From an uncultured Bacteroidales bacterium (GTDB lineage Bacteria; Bacteroidota; Bacteroidia; Bacteroidales; JAUNSR01), in assembly GCA_947074145.1 (NCBI GenBank), contig CAMTOJ010000006.1, positions 56,747 through 120,746 on the forward strand: a DNA stretch of 64,000 nucleotides. Reading direction: 5' to 3'. Position numbers and translations under genes: made by a program. The notes beneath the pieces were generated by a model that saw only the letters and a list, made by a program, of their open reading frames with translations, was not told where the DNA came from and did not search any database. How positions within the stretch are numbered: position 1 is the first letter of the stretch; the number at the start of each line of letters is the position of its first letter. Below, piece after piece: positions 1 to 9,989 of this stretch.

Positions 1-407
1 CTAATGACAAAGTAATGTTGATGTTTCTTGGAGCTGTAAAACTAAAGTATATAGCAATATTTGTTGTTTTACTCTCATTTCTTAATGTTGTATCGGAGAA
101 TGCCGGAGGAAACATCGCTCATTTGGGAGGTGCATTATACGGATTTATATTTATATATTTTTGGAAAAAAGGAAAAGATATCACAAAGTGGCCTATCAAC
201 CTATATGAAAAAATTATAGCGATGTTTAAGCCTAAAAAGCAGTTTCGGGTTTATCAAAACGGAGAGAATATCGATATGCGTTATAACAGAGATAAGAAAA
301 TGCAATCGGACGAGATTGATGCTATACTTGATAAAATGAAAAGAACCGGTTATGACGGTCTTACAAAGGAGGAGAAGCAGAAATTATTTGATGCAAGTAA
401 GAAGTAA
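1..407 (+). CDS. Rhomboid family intramembrane serine protease, C-terminal part (cut by window edge)
   Basis: The reading frame is open to the first base of the window (first full codon at base 3), so only the C-terminal ~135 residues are present and the catalytic Ser lies outside. What remains shows a hydrophobic helix (KYIAIFVVLLSFLNVV) followed by GGNIAHLGGALYGF, the last rhomboid helix with the conserved His of the Ser-His dyad. A soluble tail follows, ending in an acidic/basic helix (DEIDAILDKMKRTGYDGLT...LFDASKK) typical of Bacteroidales rhomboids. The protein should cleave transmembrane helices in the inner membrane. The next gene starts 25 nt later on the same strand, so the two are probably co-transcribed. 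Recognition rests on the HLGG helix and the tail; the family call is firm, the substrate unknown. Confidence 0.88.
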   Translation, partial: NDKVMLMFLGAVKLKYIAIFVVLLSFLNVVSENAGGNIAHLGGALYGFIFIYFWKKGKDITKWPINLYEKIIAMFKPKKQFRVYQNGENIDMRYNRDKKMQSDEIDAILDKMKRTGYDGLTKEEKQKLFDASKK

Positions 408-432
408 TTATTGAAAATTTATAGTTTTAAAG

Positions 433-1524
433 ATGAAGATTATAGGTAAGATATTAGATGGGATGATGTTGTTAGCCAACATTATAGCATCATTGTTTCT
501 TATAGTTTCCTCCTATTCAGATCATATTGCACCGGATAAATTTATCTATCCATCTTTTCTTGGTATAATGTTTCCTTTTTTTCTTATACCAATTGTTTTC
601 TTTCTAATATATTGGGCATTCAGAAGAAAAATGTATTTAATACTCCCTCTTATTACCATAGCGGTATGTTGGGAGCCTGTAAAAAGATATGTTCCCATTA
701 ATGTATCTAAGAATCAGCCAACAGAAAAAGTGCTAAAATTTATTACTTATAATACTTGTAGTATGGGGAGATCAAAGGAATTTGATCCGGACAAGGGTAA
801 TAATGTAATCAATTTTCTTAAATCTGAGGATCCTGATATTATTTGTTTACAGGAATATACTTATCATAAGAATCCGAAATATCTTACAGAGAAACAAATA
901 AGAAAGGAGTTAAAAGATTATCCGTATTATAATTATACCAGAGCTACGACAAAACATAACGGCGGGCTTGCTGTATTTTCAAAGTTCCCAATAACTAAGG
1001 TTAAGCAGATAAATTATGAAAGCCTTTATAATACATCTTGTCTTTATGAAATAGATGTCTATGGAAAAAAAATTACTGTAATAAATAATCATCTTGAATC
1101 AAATAAGCTGTCGAAAGAGGATCGCGAATTTTATAATGAAATGATTAAGCATTTTCAGTCGGAGAAATTAGGGACTTTTAAAAATACACTTATAAGTAAG
1201 CTTGCAACAGGTTATCGAATAAGAGCATCTCAGGCAAGACAACTAAAACAAGTGATAGATAAGGTTGAAACCCCTCTTATAATTTGTGGTGATTTTAATG
1301 ATACACCGATATCTTATTGTTACCAACATATACGCGGTGATCTTAATGATGCTTTTGCAAATACAGGGTTCGGTCCGGGTATATCATATCATGAAAATTT
1401 ATTTCTTTTTAGGATAGATCATATATTTCATAGTGATCATTTCAATTCTTATAACGCAAATATCCATAAAGTGACCTATTCAGACCATTATCCGATGAGC
1501 GTCAGTTTAGAACTAAAGAATTAA
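433..1524 (+). CDS. Endonuclease/exonuclease/phosphatase family protein, membrane-anchored
   Basis: 363 residues. The first ~85 residues contain two to three hydrophobic segments (one near residues 8-25, others near 36-62), placing the enzyme at the inner membrane. The rest is an EEP fold with its metal and catalytic motifs in order: FITYNTCSMG, DIICLQEYTY (metal-binding Glu), GGLAVFSKFPI, INNHLES, CGDFNDTP (catalytic Asp and Asn), RIDHIF and SDHYPMS (C-terminal Asp-His pair). All key residues are present, so it should be an active Mg-dependent phosphodiesterase or phosphatase. It lies 25 nt behind the rhomboid gene, an arrangement I associate with other Bacteroidales. The natural substrate (nucleic acid, phospholipid or sugar phosphate) cannot be told from sequence. 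Confidence 0.9.
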   Translation: MKIIGKILDGMMLLANIIASLFLIVSSYSDHIAPDKFIYPSFLGIMFPFFLIPIVFFLIYWAFRRKMYLILPLITIAVCWEPVKRYVPINVSKNQPTEKVLKFITYNTCSMGRSKEFDPDKGNNVINFLKSEDPDIICLQEYTYHKNPKYLTEKQIRKELKDYPYYNYTRATTKHNGGLAVFSKFPITKVKQINYESLYNTSCLYEIDVYGKKITVINNHLESNKLSKEDREFYNEMIKHFQSEKLGTFKNTLISKLATGYRIRASQARQLKQVIDKVETPLIICGDFNDTPISYCYQHIRGDLNDAFANTGFGPGISYHENLFLFRIDHIFHSDHFNSYNANIHKVTYSDHYPMSVSLELKN

Positions 1525-1683
1525 TATGGATTTTGTTGTTAGATAATAGTTGATTACATTTATAGTCGAAACAATTTTCTATCTAAACTTAAGATTATAT
1601 ATAAAAAAGTCGGATAAATAGCACATTTACCGACAGTATATCAGCTTCATCACTAACCTGAATATTATTAAAGTGCAATAAAT

Positions 1684-3783
1684 ATGAAAAAATTAATTTT
1701 AACTACTTGTGTTGCAGCTATGATGTTATCTTGCAATCAACAAAAAAACGAGAATCCGTTTTTTGCGGAATCTACAGCTCCTTTCGGAGCACCGATGTTT
1801 GAACTTATCAAATCGGATCATTATATGCCTGCATATCTTAAGGGATTTGAGGAGCATAATAATGATATTGCATGTATCATAAATAATAATGAAGCTCCAA
1901 ATTTTGAAAATACAATCGGCGCTCTTGATCGTGCAGGCGCACTTTTGGGCCGCGTGGGAATGGTTTTCGGAAATCTTACCTCTGCTGAAACAAATGAGGA
2001 TCTTATCCGTATCGAGAATGAAATTTCACCATTGGAAACAGAACATTTCGATAACATTGCCCTCAATGATAAGTTGTTTGAAAGAATCAAATGTGTATAT
2101 GATAATCAGGATAAAGAGAATCTGACAGAAGAACAAAAAAATCTTCTTGAAAAGAAATATAAAGAATTTATTCGTTCCGGAGCATTACTATCTTCTGAAG
2201 ATAAAGAGAAGCTAAAGGAGATAAACAAATCGTTAGGTTTGCTTTATATTAAGTTTTCAAACAATGTATTGGCTGAAACAAATGCATTCAAACTTGTAAT
2301 TGAAGATGAATCACAATTATCGGGATTACCACAATGGGTACGCGATGGAGCAGCAGAAGAGGCCAATCTTCAGGGAAAATCCGGTAAATGGGTATTCACA
2401 CTTGCTAAACCGAGTCTTATACCTTTCCTTCAATATTCTGATGTAAGGGAATTGAGAGAGAAAATGTATAAAGCATACAATAACAGAGGAAATAATAGTA
2501 ACGAAAACGATAATAATGACGTTATCAATCAGATTCTTAAACTTCGATTGAACAGATCACAGTTGTTAGGATTTGATACATTTGCCGAGATGGCACTTGA
2601 TAACAGAATGGCTAAAAAGCCTGAAAACGTATATAATCTTTTGAATAAAATATGGGATGCAGCATTGCCGAAAGCAAAAAAAGAGGCAGCAGAACTACAA
2701 AAGATGATAAAAGCTGAAGGTGGAGATTTTAAACTTGCCGGATGGGACTGGTGGTATTATACTGAAAAAGTAAGAAAAGAGAAATATGCCCTTGATGAGA
2801 GTGAGATCAAACCTTATTTTGCAGTTGATAATGTAAGAGACGGAGCATTTATGGTGGCTAATAAGTTGTGGGGCATATCATTTAAAGAGCTTAAAGGGAT
2901 GCCTGTGTATCATCAGGATGTAAAGGTATTTGAAGTTCTTGATGCGGATAATTCTCATATCGGTATCTTTTATATAGATTATTTTCCACGTCCTGGTAAG
3001 AGAGCTGGAGCCTGGATGAGCAGTTATAAAGATCAATATGTTGAAAACGGAGTAGATATACGTCCGATAATCGTTAATGTTGGTAATTTCTCTAAACCTA
3101 TTGGAGACACACCATCTTTATTGAATATTGATGAGGTGGAAACTTTGTTTCATGAGTTTGGGCATGGCCTTCACGGATTGTTGACAAGATGTAATTATCC
3201 AGGAGTAAGCGGAACAAGCGTGGCTCGTGATTTCGTTGAGCTGCCTTCTCAGATTATGGAACATTGGGCAACACATCCTGATGTTTTGAAAATGTATGCT
3301 AAGCATTATCAGACAGGCGAGGTGATCTCAGATGAAATGATTGAGAAAATATCAAATGCATCAAATTTCAATAACGGTTTTACAACTACCGAACTTGTTG
3401 CGGCTGCAATTCTTGATATGGATATGCATACAAGAACTTCTTATGAAGATTTTAATGCGACAGAAGCAGAGAAAGAAACAGCAAAAAGAATCGGATTGAT
3501 AAATGAGATAGCTTTCAGATATAATTCTACATTCTTTAATCATATTTTCTCAAGCGAGGGATATGCAGCAGGTTACTATAGTTATTTATGGGCAGAGGTT
3601 CTTGATGCTGATGCATTTGATGCATTTGTTGAAAACGGAATATTCGATAAGAATACAGCTAAACTTTTCAGAGAAAATATTCTTGAAAAAGGAGGTGGTG
3701 TAGAACCTATGAAACTATATAAAAATTTCAGAGGCCAGGATCCTAATCCTGATGCTTTGTTAAGATGTAGAGGTCTTAAATAA
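1684..3783 (+). CDS. M3 family metallopeptidase (peptidyl-dipeptidase Dcp/oligopeptidase A type), lipoprotein
   Basis: 699 residues, the usual length for Dcp/OpdA enzymes. The N-terminus has a short hydrophobic stretch ending in MMLSC, a lipobox, so the mature enzyme is probably anchored by lipid at Cys17 in the envelope. The zinc site is LFHEFGHGLHG with the HExxH at residues 490-494, and the third ligand Glu follows in DFVELPSQIMEHW. The C-terminal substrate-binding motif is YYSYLWAEVLDADAF. The enzyme would trim short peptides, releasing C-terminal dipeptides or cutting oligopeptides; which of these is unclear. It is monocistronic: a 159-nt gap precedes it and a terminator-like hairpin follows at 3805-3838. 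Confidence 0.93.
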   Translation: MKKLILTTCVAAMMLSCNQQKNENPFFAESTAPFGAPMFELIKSDHYMPAYLKGFEEHNNDIACIINNNEAPNFENTIGALDRAGALLGRVGMVFGNLTSAETNEDLIRIENEISPLETEHFDNIALNDKLFERIKCVYDNQDKENLTEEQKNLLEKKYKEFIRSGALLSSEDKEKLKEINKSLGLLYIKFSNNVLAETNAFKLVIEDESQLSGLPQWVRDGAAEEANLQGKSGKWVFTLAKPSLIPFLQYSDVRELREKMYKAYNNRGNNSNENDNNDVINQILKLRLNRSQLLGFDTFAEMALDNRMAKKPENVYNLLNKIWDAALPKAKKEAAELQKMIKAEGGDFKLAGWDWWYYTEKVRKEKYALDESEIKPYFAVDNVRDGAFMVANKLWGISFKELKGMPVYHQDVKVFEVLDADNSHIGIFYIDYFPRPGKRAGAWMSSYKDQYVENGVDIRPIIVNVGNFSKPIGDTPSLLNIDEVETLFHEFGHGLHGLLTRCNYPGVSGTSVARDFVELPSQIMEHWATHPDVLKMYAKHYQTGEVISDEMIEKISNASNFNNGFTTTELVAAAILDMDMHTRTSYEDFNATEAEKETAKRIGLINEIAFRYNSTFFNHIFSSEGYAAGYYSYLWAEVLDADAFDAFVENGIFDKNTAKLFRENILEKGGGVEPMKLYKNFRGQDPNPDALLRCRGLK

Positions 3784-3804
3784 AGGGAATTAACATAATA
3801 AAGA

Positions 3805-3838
3805 GGGGCTGCATCAGATAAGATGTTGCCCCTTTTTT
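3805..3838 (+). terminator. Rho-independent terminator after the M3 peptidase gene
   Basis: GGGGC pairs with GCCCC and CATC with GATG, with a 2x2 internal mismatch, followed by six T. It lies 22 bases behind the peptidase stop codon. Confidence 0.75.
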
Positions 3839-3913
3839 CTTAAAATTCATTTTTAACATTGATATTCAATTAATAGAAGATATTAGAGTGGATAATAAAA
3901 AAAAAAATAGTAT

Positions 3914-3921
3914 TACCTTTG
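3914..3921 (+). promoter_or_regulatory. Promoter -7 box (TACCTTTG) for the PAP2 gene
   Basis: Exact match to the Bacteroidota TAnnTTTG element, 33 bases before the ATG of the PAP2 phosphatase gene. No good -33 TTG was found, so strength is uncertain. Confidence 0.5.
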
Positions 3922-3954
3922 ATCTATTATCATTATTTGATTATATAATTAACA

Positions 3955-4608
3955 ATGTACAGATTTTTACTTATTACCTTTATTGTAACTATATTTTTGA
4001 TTTCTACCCGCACTCAAATGTTAGCTTCATATCCATGGGATGCAAGGATGTTACATTCAATTAATTCATGTTCGGGTAAAGGTTTGACAAATTTTAATAA
4101 ATTTGTATCGGATAGCGAGATATTCCTCCTTATCGGTATACCTATTGGTATAGGTGTTTACGGAGCTGTAACTCATGATGATGCCAAGATAGATCAGGCT
4201 TTAAGCATAGGTGTTTCTGTGGTATCGTCGTATGTGGTCTCAACTTTGATGAAAGTAATAATACAGAAGCAAAGACCTTACGATAAATATCCCGGCTATA
4301 TTGTGGCGCGGGAACGGGAAAATAGTTATGCATTTCCGTCAGGGCATACAATGAGTGCCTTCGGATTAGCAACATCATTGACATTAAACTATAAAAAATG
4401 GTATATAATAGCTCCCGCTTATGCTTGGGCTTCAGCTATCGGATATTCAAGAATGCAATTGGGAGTACATTATCCAAGTGACGTTTTTGCCGGAGCAATT
4501 TTAGGAAGTGCCTGTGCTTGGGGAAGCTATGAATTGACAAAATTATGGACAAAAGAGCGTAAAAAAAGAGAATTCAACTACTGGTTGAAAAATGATGCGC
4601 TTTATTGA
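3955..4608 (+). CDS. PAP2-family phosphatase (membrane lipid phosphatase)
   Basis: 217 residues with an N-terminal hydrophobic segment and further helices around residues 60-80, 90-105 and 155-185. The three-part PAP2 signature is complete: KxxxxxxRP in KVIIQKQRPYDK, PSGH in AFPSGHTMSAF, and SRxxxxxHxxxD in YSRMQLGVHYPSDVFAG. These supply the catalytic His nucleophile and acid His of acid-phosphatase-type enzymes. It likely removes phosphate from undecaprenyl pyrophosphate, phosphatidic acid or a lipid A intermediate at the periplasmic face. The sequence does not decide which. It has its own promoter box and no close partner gene. Confidence 0.9.
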   Translation: MYRFLLITFIVTIFLISTRTQMLASYPWDARMLHSINSCSGKGLTNFNKFVSDSEIFLLIGIPIGIGVYGAVTHDDAKIDQALSIGVSVVSSYVVSTLMKVIIQKQRPYDKYPGYIVARERENSYAFPSGHTMSAFGLATSLTLNYKKWYIIAPAYAWASAIGYSRMQLGVHYPSDVFAGAILGSACAWGSYELTKLWTKERKKREFNYWLKNDALY

Positions 4609-4664
4609 TTTCAATTGTTTTATATTGGTTTTTTATAACCTCTTTTTATTAAACTATCTAAATA

Positions 4665-6530
4665 ATGGAAGAAAATACTATTTCAAAAAACGATATTGAT
4701 AATTACGGATCAGATACGATTAAAACTCTTGATTGGAAAGAGCATATCAGACGCCGTCCCGGAATGTATATAGGGAAATTAGGCGACGGTACATTGTCGG
4801 AAGACGGAATATATGTATTGTTGAAAGAGGTTCTTGATAATGCTATAGATGAATATATGATGGGATTTGGTCGCCAGATCGAAGTCAATATAGAATCCGG
4901 AGTAGTGAGCGTAAGAGACTTTGGTAGAGGTATTCCTTTGGATAAAGTCAATGACGTAGTTTCGAAGATGAATACGGGCGCAAAGTATGATTCTAAAGCT
5001 TTCAAAAAATCGGTAGGACTTAATGGAGTAGGTATCAAAGCTGTTAATGCTTTATCAACAGATTTCTACATATGTTCATATCGCGATGGAAAATGTAAAG
5101 AGAGTGAGTTTTGTTGTGGTGAGATAACAAAAGATTCTCCAATTAAGCCAACAAATGAAGATAATGGTACTTATGTAAGATTTACTCCTGATAATACTAT
5201 ATTCAGAGATTATAAATATAGAGATGAGTTTGTTGAAACTCTTCTGAAAAACTATACCTTTCTTAATTCAGGCCTTTCAATTTATTATAACGGACGCAAA
5301 TTTTACTCAAAGAATGGTCTACAGGATCTACTTGTAGAGAATATGACTGTAGATCCTCTATATCCTATCATTCATTTAAAGGGAGAGGACATAGAGATAG
5401 TGATGACTCATAGTAATCAATACGGAGAGGAATATTATTCTTTTGTTAATGGTCAGCATACTACCCAGGGAGGTACACATTTGACTGCTTTCAGAGAGCA
5501 TGTGTCCAGAACAATAAAAGAATATTATAATAAGAATTTTGAATTCTCTGATATTCGTAATGGAATAATAGGTGCAGTAAGTATAAAGGTTGAGGAGCCC
5601 GTATTCGAATCACAGACCAAGACAAAACTTGGTTCAAAGGACATGTCGCCTGATGGAGGAATCAGTGTTAATAAATTTATTGGAGATTTTTTAAAAAAGG
5701 AGCTTGATAATTATCTTCATAAGCATAATGAAACATCTGAAATACTTTTAAAGAAAATTCTTGATTCGGAAAAAGAGCGAAAAGCAATTGCGGGTGTGAC
5801 AAAACTTGCAAGGGAAAGAGCAAAAAAATCGAATCTTCATAATAAGAAACTAAGAGATTGCAGAGTACATCTTAATGATACTAAAGGGGAAAAAAGAGAA
5901 GACTCAAGTATATTTATTACCGAGGGTGATTCTGCATCAGGATCAATCACGAAAAGTAGAAATGTAGAGACTCAGGCAGTATTCTCTTTAAGGGGAAAAC
6001 CGCTTAACACCTTTGGTCTGACTCGAAAGGTAGTTTATGAAAATGAGGAATTCAATCTTTTGCAAGCTGCCTTAAATATTGAAGACAGTATAGAAAATCT
6101 GAGATACAATAAAGTGATAATAGCGACTGATGCCGATGTCGACGGTATGCATATTCGATTATTGTTGATCACTTTCTTTTTGCAATTTTTTCCTGATTTG
6201 ATTAAGAAAGGTCATGTATATATTCTTCAGACACCTCTATTTCGAATAAAAAGTAAGAAAGAGAATTTTTATTGTTATAGTGAAGAGGAGCGTCTTTTAG
6301 CTATGAAAAAAGCGGGAGCAAATCCGGAGATTACCCGATTTAAAGGACTTGGAGAGATCTCTCCTAATGAGTTCAAGGATTTTATCGGAGAAAATATTCG
6401 TCTTGATCCTGTATCCTTAAGAAAAGATGATCTTGTAAAGGAATTGCTTGAATTCTATATGGGTAAGAATACAATGGAAAGACAAAATTTCATTATTAAT
6501 AATCTTGTTGTAGAAGAAGATGTCGAGTAA
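4665..6530 (+). CDS. parE: DNA topoisomerase IV subunit B (type IIA topoisomerase ATPase subunit)
   Basis: 621 residues, the length of ParE-type rather than full GyrB proteins. The GHKL ATPase comes first: [19 protein letters not shown] (metal-binding Asn), DFGRGIP, and the glycine-rich lid [13 protein letters not shown]. The transducer follows, then the TOPRIM domain with ITEGDSASG, the acidic DADVDGMHI and the C-terminal RFKGLGE. Together with ParC (not in the window) it decatenates chromosomes using ATP. Its last 11 nt overlap the start of coaD and an S41 protease gene follows, so the three probably form one operon. A gyrase B assignment is possible but less likely given the length and neighbours. 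Confidence 0.9.
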   Translation: MEENTISKNDIDNYGSDTIKTLDWKEHIRRRPGMYIGKLGDGTLSEDGIYVLLKEVLDNAIDEYMMGFGRQIEVNIESGVVSVRDFGRGIPLDKVNDVVSKMNTGAKYDSKAFKKSVGLNGVGIKAVNALSTDFYICSYRDGKCKESEFCCGEITKDSPIKPTNEDNGTYVRFTPDNTIFRDYKYRDEFVETLLKNYTFLNSGLSIYYNGRKFYSKNGLQDLLVENMTVDPLYPIIHLKGEDIEIVMTHSNQYGEEYYSFVNGQHTTQGGTHLTAFREHVSRTIKEYYNKNFEFSDIRNGIIGAVSIKVEEPVFESQTKTKLGSKDMSPDGGISVNKFIGDFLKKELDNYLHKHNETSEILLKKILDSEKERKAIAGVTKLARERAKKSNLHNKKLRDCRVHLNDTKGEKREDSSIFITEGDSASGSITKSRNVETQAVFSLRGKPLNTFGLTRKVVYENEEFNLLQAALNIEDSIENLRYNKVIIATDADVDGMHIRLLLITFFLQFFPDLIKKGHVYILQTPLFRIKSKKENFYCYSEEERLLAMKKAGANPEITRFKGLGEISPNEFKDFIGENIRLDPVSLRKDDLVKELLEFYMGKNTMERQNFIINNLVVEEDVE

Positions 6531-7155
6531 AATAATAAATAAAAGGACTCATATAGAAACTCCCATTCTTGATACGGAAGTCGATATTCTTGATCTTATA
6601 GAAAAAGATGCCCAATCGAAACCGGAAAATATAAAAAGATCAAAACCTGAGAAAAAAAGTTTGCTTAAGGATGAAATTCAAAAAATAGCAATTTTTCCGG
6701 GTACCTTTGATCCGTTTACATTGGGACATCAGTCTGTTGTGGACAGAGGACTGGCTCTTTTTGATAAAATAATCATAGCTATTGGTATTAATGAATCAAA
6801 AAGGGGCTACTTTTCTATTGAACAACGTATAAAAATGATTAAATCTTTATTCTTGAACAACCCCAAGATAGAGGTGGATTCTTATAATATTTTGACAGTC
6901 GATTATGCTACCAAAGTGGGAGCAGGTTATATCTTGAGGGGGATTAGATCGGTCAATGATTTCGAATATGAAAAAACCATTGCCGATGTTAACAGAGAGC
7001 TTTCAGGAGTCGAAACAATAATATTCTTTACTGAACCTAAATACACTCATATTAGTTCTACTATTGTAAGAGAGTTGATTCGCTATAAAAAGGATGTTTC
7101 AGGATTTGTTCCGAGTGAAATGAACTTAGATAGCTATGTGAGAAATAATTATTAA
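6520..7155 (+). CDS. coaD: Pantetheine-phosphate adenylyltransferase with an N-terminal extension
   Basis: 211 residues, where CoaD is normally about 155-165. The catalytic domain starts near residue 56 with [19 protein letters not shown], including the TxGH nucleotidyltransferase motif; later come [15 protein letters not shown] and the ISSTIVREL adenylate-binding motif. It makes dephospho-CoA from 4'-phosphopantetheine and ATP, the penultimate step of CoA synthesis. The ATG overlaps the parE stop by 11 nt. The first ~55 residues are charged and low in hydrophobicity, with no Met near the usual start, so they belong to the protein unless a TTG near 6660 is used. The S41 protease gene starts 13 nt later. 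Confidence 0.92.
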   Translation: MSSKIINKRTHIETPILDTEVDILDLIEKDAQSKPENIKRSKPEKKSLLKDEIQKIAIFPGTFDPFTLGHQSVVDRGLALFDKIIIAIGINESKRGYFSIEQRIKMIKSLFLNNPKIEVDSYNILTVDYATKVGAGYILRGIRSVNDFEYEKTIADVNRELSGVETIIFFTEPKYTHISSTIVRELIRYKKDVSGFVPSEMNLDSYVRNNY

Positions 7156-7168
7156 TATAGAAACTAAT

Positions 7169-8932
7169 ATGAAGAATCTTTCCATTTTCATATTTGTGGC
7201 AATTTTGAGTATTTCAAACTTATTTGCTTCAAATATTTTTTTAGATGATGACCATTTAGACACAAAAGAAAAAAATCATTATGGAATTTTAGTTGAAAAT
7301 TCTAATGATCAATTAATTAATAATGAAGAAAATTCATTGTTAGTCTCGATGGCCAAACCTGGCCGTAATACTGCTTCTATAGCTCAAAACAAAGCTATAA
7401 GCCCACAACAAAAACTTTCGTATGCATTATATGCTATCGAAAAACTATATGTAGATTCGATAAAGCAGGAAAAGCTTGTTGAAGATGCCATAACGGGAGT
7501 TTTAAAGGAGCTTGATCCTCATTCAACCTATCTTAATAAGGAGGAGGTAAAAGAGATGAATGAGCCGCTACAAGGAAATTTTGAAGGGATCGGAGTGCAG
7601 TTTAATATGCTTAATGATACCCTTTTTATAATTAATACAGTATCAGGAGGTCCTTCCGAAAAGGTCGGAATAATTGCAGGAGACAGAATTATTTCTGTTA
7701 ATGACACTGTGATTGCAGGTGTAAAGATGAAAACCTCCGATATAATGAGACGTTTGAGAGGTCCTAAGGGGACTAATGTGGATGTTCTTGTACAAAGAAG
7801 AGGAGTGAATAATAACATAAACTTCAAGATAGAAAGAGATAAAATTCCTATCTATTCAATAGATGCAGTTTATATGGCAGATTCCACAACTGGATACATA
7901 AGAGTAAGCCGGTTTGGTGCAACAACTCATGATGAGTTTCTAGAGGGCGTTATTAAACTAAAGGAGCAGGGAATGGAGAATCTGATTATCGACCTTGAGG
8001 GTAATGGTGGAGGATATCTTAATGCAGCCATAGAGATGGCCAATGAGATGCTCGATGGAAATAACATGATAGTTTATACGAAAGGTCTTAATTCAAACAA
8101 AGAGGAGGCTTTATCGAATAATAAGGGAATGATGAAAGATGGTAGGGTTGTAGTTCTTGTAGATGAATCGAGTGCTTCTGCCAGCGAAATTGTTTCGGGA
8201 GCTATTCAGGATCTTGATAGAGGTCTTATTGTTGGGCGAAGGACATTTGGTAAAGGATTAGTTCAGCGTCCTGTTCCTCTTCCTGATGGATCTATGATAA
8301 GATTAACAGTCGCACGTTATTATACACCAACCGGGCGATCAATACAGAAATCTTATGAAGATGGAGTTGATAATTATAATAAAGATCTTATTCTAAGATA
8401 TAATAAAGGTGAATTGCAAAATGCCGACAGTATTCATTTTCCTGATTCTTTGAAGTTTACAACTTTAAAAAATAGAAGAGTGGTTTATGGAGGCGGCGGT
8501 ATAATGCCGGATTATTTTGTACCTCTTGATACTACTCGTTTTACAGATGTACATAGAAACATAATAGCAAAAGGAGTTTTGAATCAATATGTTATCACAT
8601 ATTTTGATGATAATAAAAAATCGTTGCAAAAAGATTATCCAACTTTCGAGATTTTTGAGACTAAATTTAATGTTTCTCATAAGATGATGTCAAAATTGAA
8701 AGAGAGAGCTGTAAAAGAGGGATTGGAGATTGATAAAGAACAGTTTGAAAAATCGGAAGATTTGATAAAACTTCAGATAAAAGCACTTTTGGCACGGGAT
8801 TTATTTACTCCGGCGGAATATTACAGAGTAATGAATACTCAAAATGCTTCTTACATAAAAGCTCTTAACCTAATCAATAATACGGAAGAATATTATAGGT
8901 TACTTGGCGTAAGGCGAATGGGAATGAATTAA
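7169..8932 (+). CDS. S41 family C-terminal processing peptidase (Ctp/Tsp type)
   Basis: 587 residues with a clear signal peptide (NLSIFIFVAILSISNLFAS), so it acts in the periplasm. A PDZ domain follows (GIGVQFN...GGPSEKVGIIAGDRIISVND). Next is the S41 core with LIIDLEGNGGGYLNAAIEMA, the catalytic Ser in DESSASASEIV and the Lys in GRRTFGKGLVQ. Ctp enzymes cut substrates near exposed C-termini. It is the third gene of the parE-coaD-S41 run, 13 nt after coaD, and a very strong terminator follows at 8951-8998. About 55 residues after the signal peptide have no recognised domain. Substrate not predictable. Confidence 0.93.
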   Translation: MKNLSIFIFVAILSISNLFASNIFLDDDHLDTKEKNHYGILVENSNDQLINNEENSLLVSMAKPGRNTASIAQNKAISPQQKLSYALYAIEKLYVDSIKQEKLVEDAITGVLKELDPHSTYLNKEEVKEMNEPLQGNFEGIGVQFNMLNDTLFIINTVSGGPSEKVGIIAGDRIISVNDTVIAGVKMKTSDIMRRLRGPKGTNVDVLVQRRGVNNNINFKIERDKIPIYSIDAVYMADSTTGYIRVSRFGATTHDEFLEGVIKLKEQGMENLIIDLEGNGGGYLNAAIEMANEMLDGNNMIVYTKGLNSNKEEALSNNKGMMKDGRVVVLVDESSASASEIVSGAIQDLDRGLIVGRRTFGKGLVQRPVPLPDGSMIRLTVARYYTPTGRSIQKSYEDGVDNYNKDLILRYNKGELQNADSIHFPDSLKFTTLKNRRVVYGGGGIMPDYFVPLDTTRFTDVHRNIIAKGVLNQYVITYFDDNKKSLQKDYPTFEIFETKFNVSHKMMSKLKERAVKEGLEIDKEQFEKSEDLIKLQIKALLARDLFTPAEYYRVMNTQNASYIKALNLINNTEEYYRLLGVRRMGMN

Positions 8933-8950
8933 GATTCAATAATTTAATTA

Positions 8951-8998
8951 AACGTCTTTGGGATATATACTAATAATATCCCAAAGACGTTTTTTTTG
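8951..8998 (+). terminator. Strong Rho-independent terminator closing the parE-coaD-S41 operon
   Basis: A perfect 16-bp stem (AACGTCTTTGGGATAT and its complement) with a 9-base loop, running into eight T. Confidence 0.93.
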
Positions 8999-9129
8999 TT
9001 TTATGGATAATAGAGAATTTATTACAAGAATCAATAGTATATTGCAAAATAAAATATAAAAATTATTACGTATAATTTCACACTTATCGAAAGCTATAAA
9101 TAGTAAATGTTTAAACTCGGAATATAGAT

Positions 9130-9648
9130 ATGGGACGTATTATATTTAGATTATTTTTTCTTTCAGTACTTTTTGTTTGTATCTCTTTTACCGAGATTAA
9201 AACAATGGATATTTATGACAAAGAGTATATCCGTTATTTTAATGAAATGATTTTGCCATCAACTTTGGCAGGAAGTAAATCAAATGAAGAATTTCTAACC
9301 CTAAATTCTTCCAGAAAAGAGGTTATTTCAGATAAAAGCGGATTGCAATATATTTGTATTAAAGAGGGTACAGGTGAAAAACCTCGTCATTGGGATGAGA
9401 GTTTTATAATTCATTATAACGGATTTCTTAAAGACGGTACACTATTTGATTCATCCAAAATTCAAGGTGGACCTGTACAGTTTGCTTTTGACGAAGTTGT
9501 AAAAGGTCTGAGTACCGGGGTGAAGAAAATGGCAAGAGGAAGCAGATATATTTTTTATATACCTCCAAAATCAGGGTATGGAAAAAGAGGAATAAAAGGT
9601 GTAATACCATCGGAAGCAATATTGATTTTTGATGTAGAATTGTTGTGA
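9130..9648 (+). CDS. FKBP-type peptidyl-prolyl cis-trans isomerase, secreted
   Basis: 172 residues. A signal peptide or anchor (IIFRLFFLSVLFVCISF) is followed by a ~40-residue linker and a single FKBP domain from about residue 75: WDESFIIHYNGFLKDGTLFDSS, the GGPVQFAFDEVVKGLSTGV strand-helix, and RYIFYIPPKSGYGKRG with the conserved tyrosine and glycines. It probably catalyses proline isomerisation during folding of exported proteins. The gene stands alone, with an intergenic region of nearly 200 bases before it and about 340 after it. Confidence 0.9.
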   Translation: MGRIIFRLFFLSVLFVCISFTEIKTMDIYDKEYIRYFNEMILPSTLAGSKSNEEFLTLNSSRKEVISDKSGLQYICIKEGTGEKPRHWDESFIIHYNGFLKDGTLFDSSKIQGGPVQFAFDEVVKGLSTGVKKMARGSRYIFYIPPKSGYGKRGIKGVIPSEAILIFDVELL

Positions 9649-9989
9649 TAAATTGGTATTTTAATGTTGGTTCTATAATTAATGAGTTTTATAGTCAATC
9701 TAATAATTAACAACTTTAGTGGAGCCATTTATTCCGTTACGATGCCATATAGATTACCAAAAATGATTATTGAAAAACTTATGAAATTAAATTATCAACC
9801 GGGTCAGATTGTAGATATAAAATCATTAGGGGAATATAAATTGATTATTTGATTACTTTTTTCTAAATATATTATTAATTTGCTGTCTTTTATTTAATAA
9901 ATAACATCTTGTTTGATAAATTTGTCTTATATATCATGAGATATTTGCATAATTATTATGATATGAAAAATTAAAGAGGAAAGCTAAAA
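9649..9989. other. Intergenic region between the FKBP gene and argB
   Basis: 341 bases, very AT-rich. It contains a 56-codon ORF (separate entry) and a near-consensus -7 box GATATTTG at 9940-9947 with TTTG at 9921-9924, which may serve argB although the spacing is short. No RNA gene or repeat was seen. Confidence 0.5.
9682..9852 (+). CDS. Possible small protein, 56 residues, unknown
   Basis: ATG to TGA with an in-frame stop just upstream, so the start is fixed. The product begins MSFIVNLIINNFSGAIYS and continues with a mildly basic region (PYRLPKMIIEKLMKLNYQPGQ) and a LKEY-like end (SLGEYKLII). I do not recognise it. It lies 33 nt behind the FKBP stop, so it could be co-transcribed with it. 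Codon use resembles the neighbours, but at this length a chance ORF in AT-rich DNA is a real possibility. Confidence 0.3.
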   Translation: MSFIVNLIINNFSGAIYSVTMPYRLPKMIIEKLMKLNYQPGQIVDIKSLGEYKLII

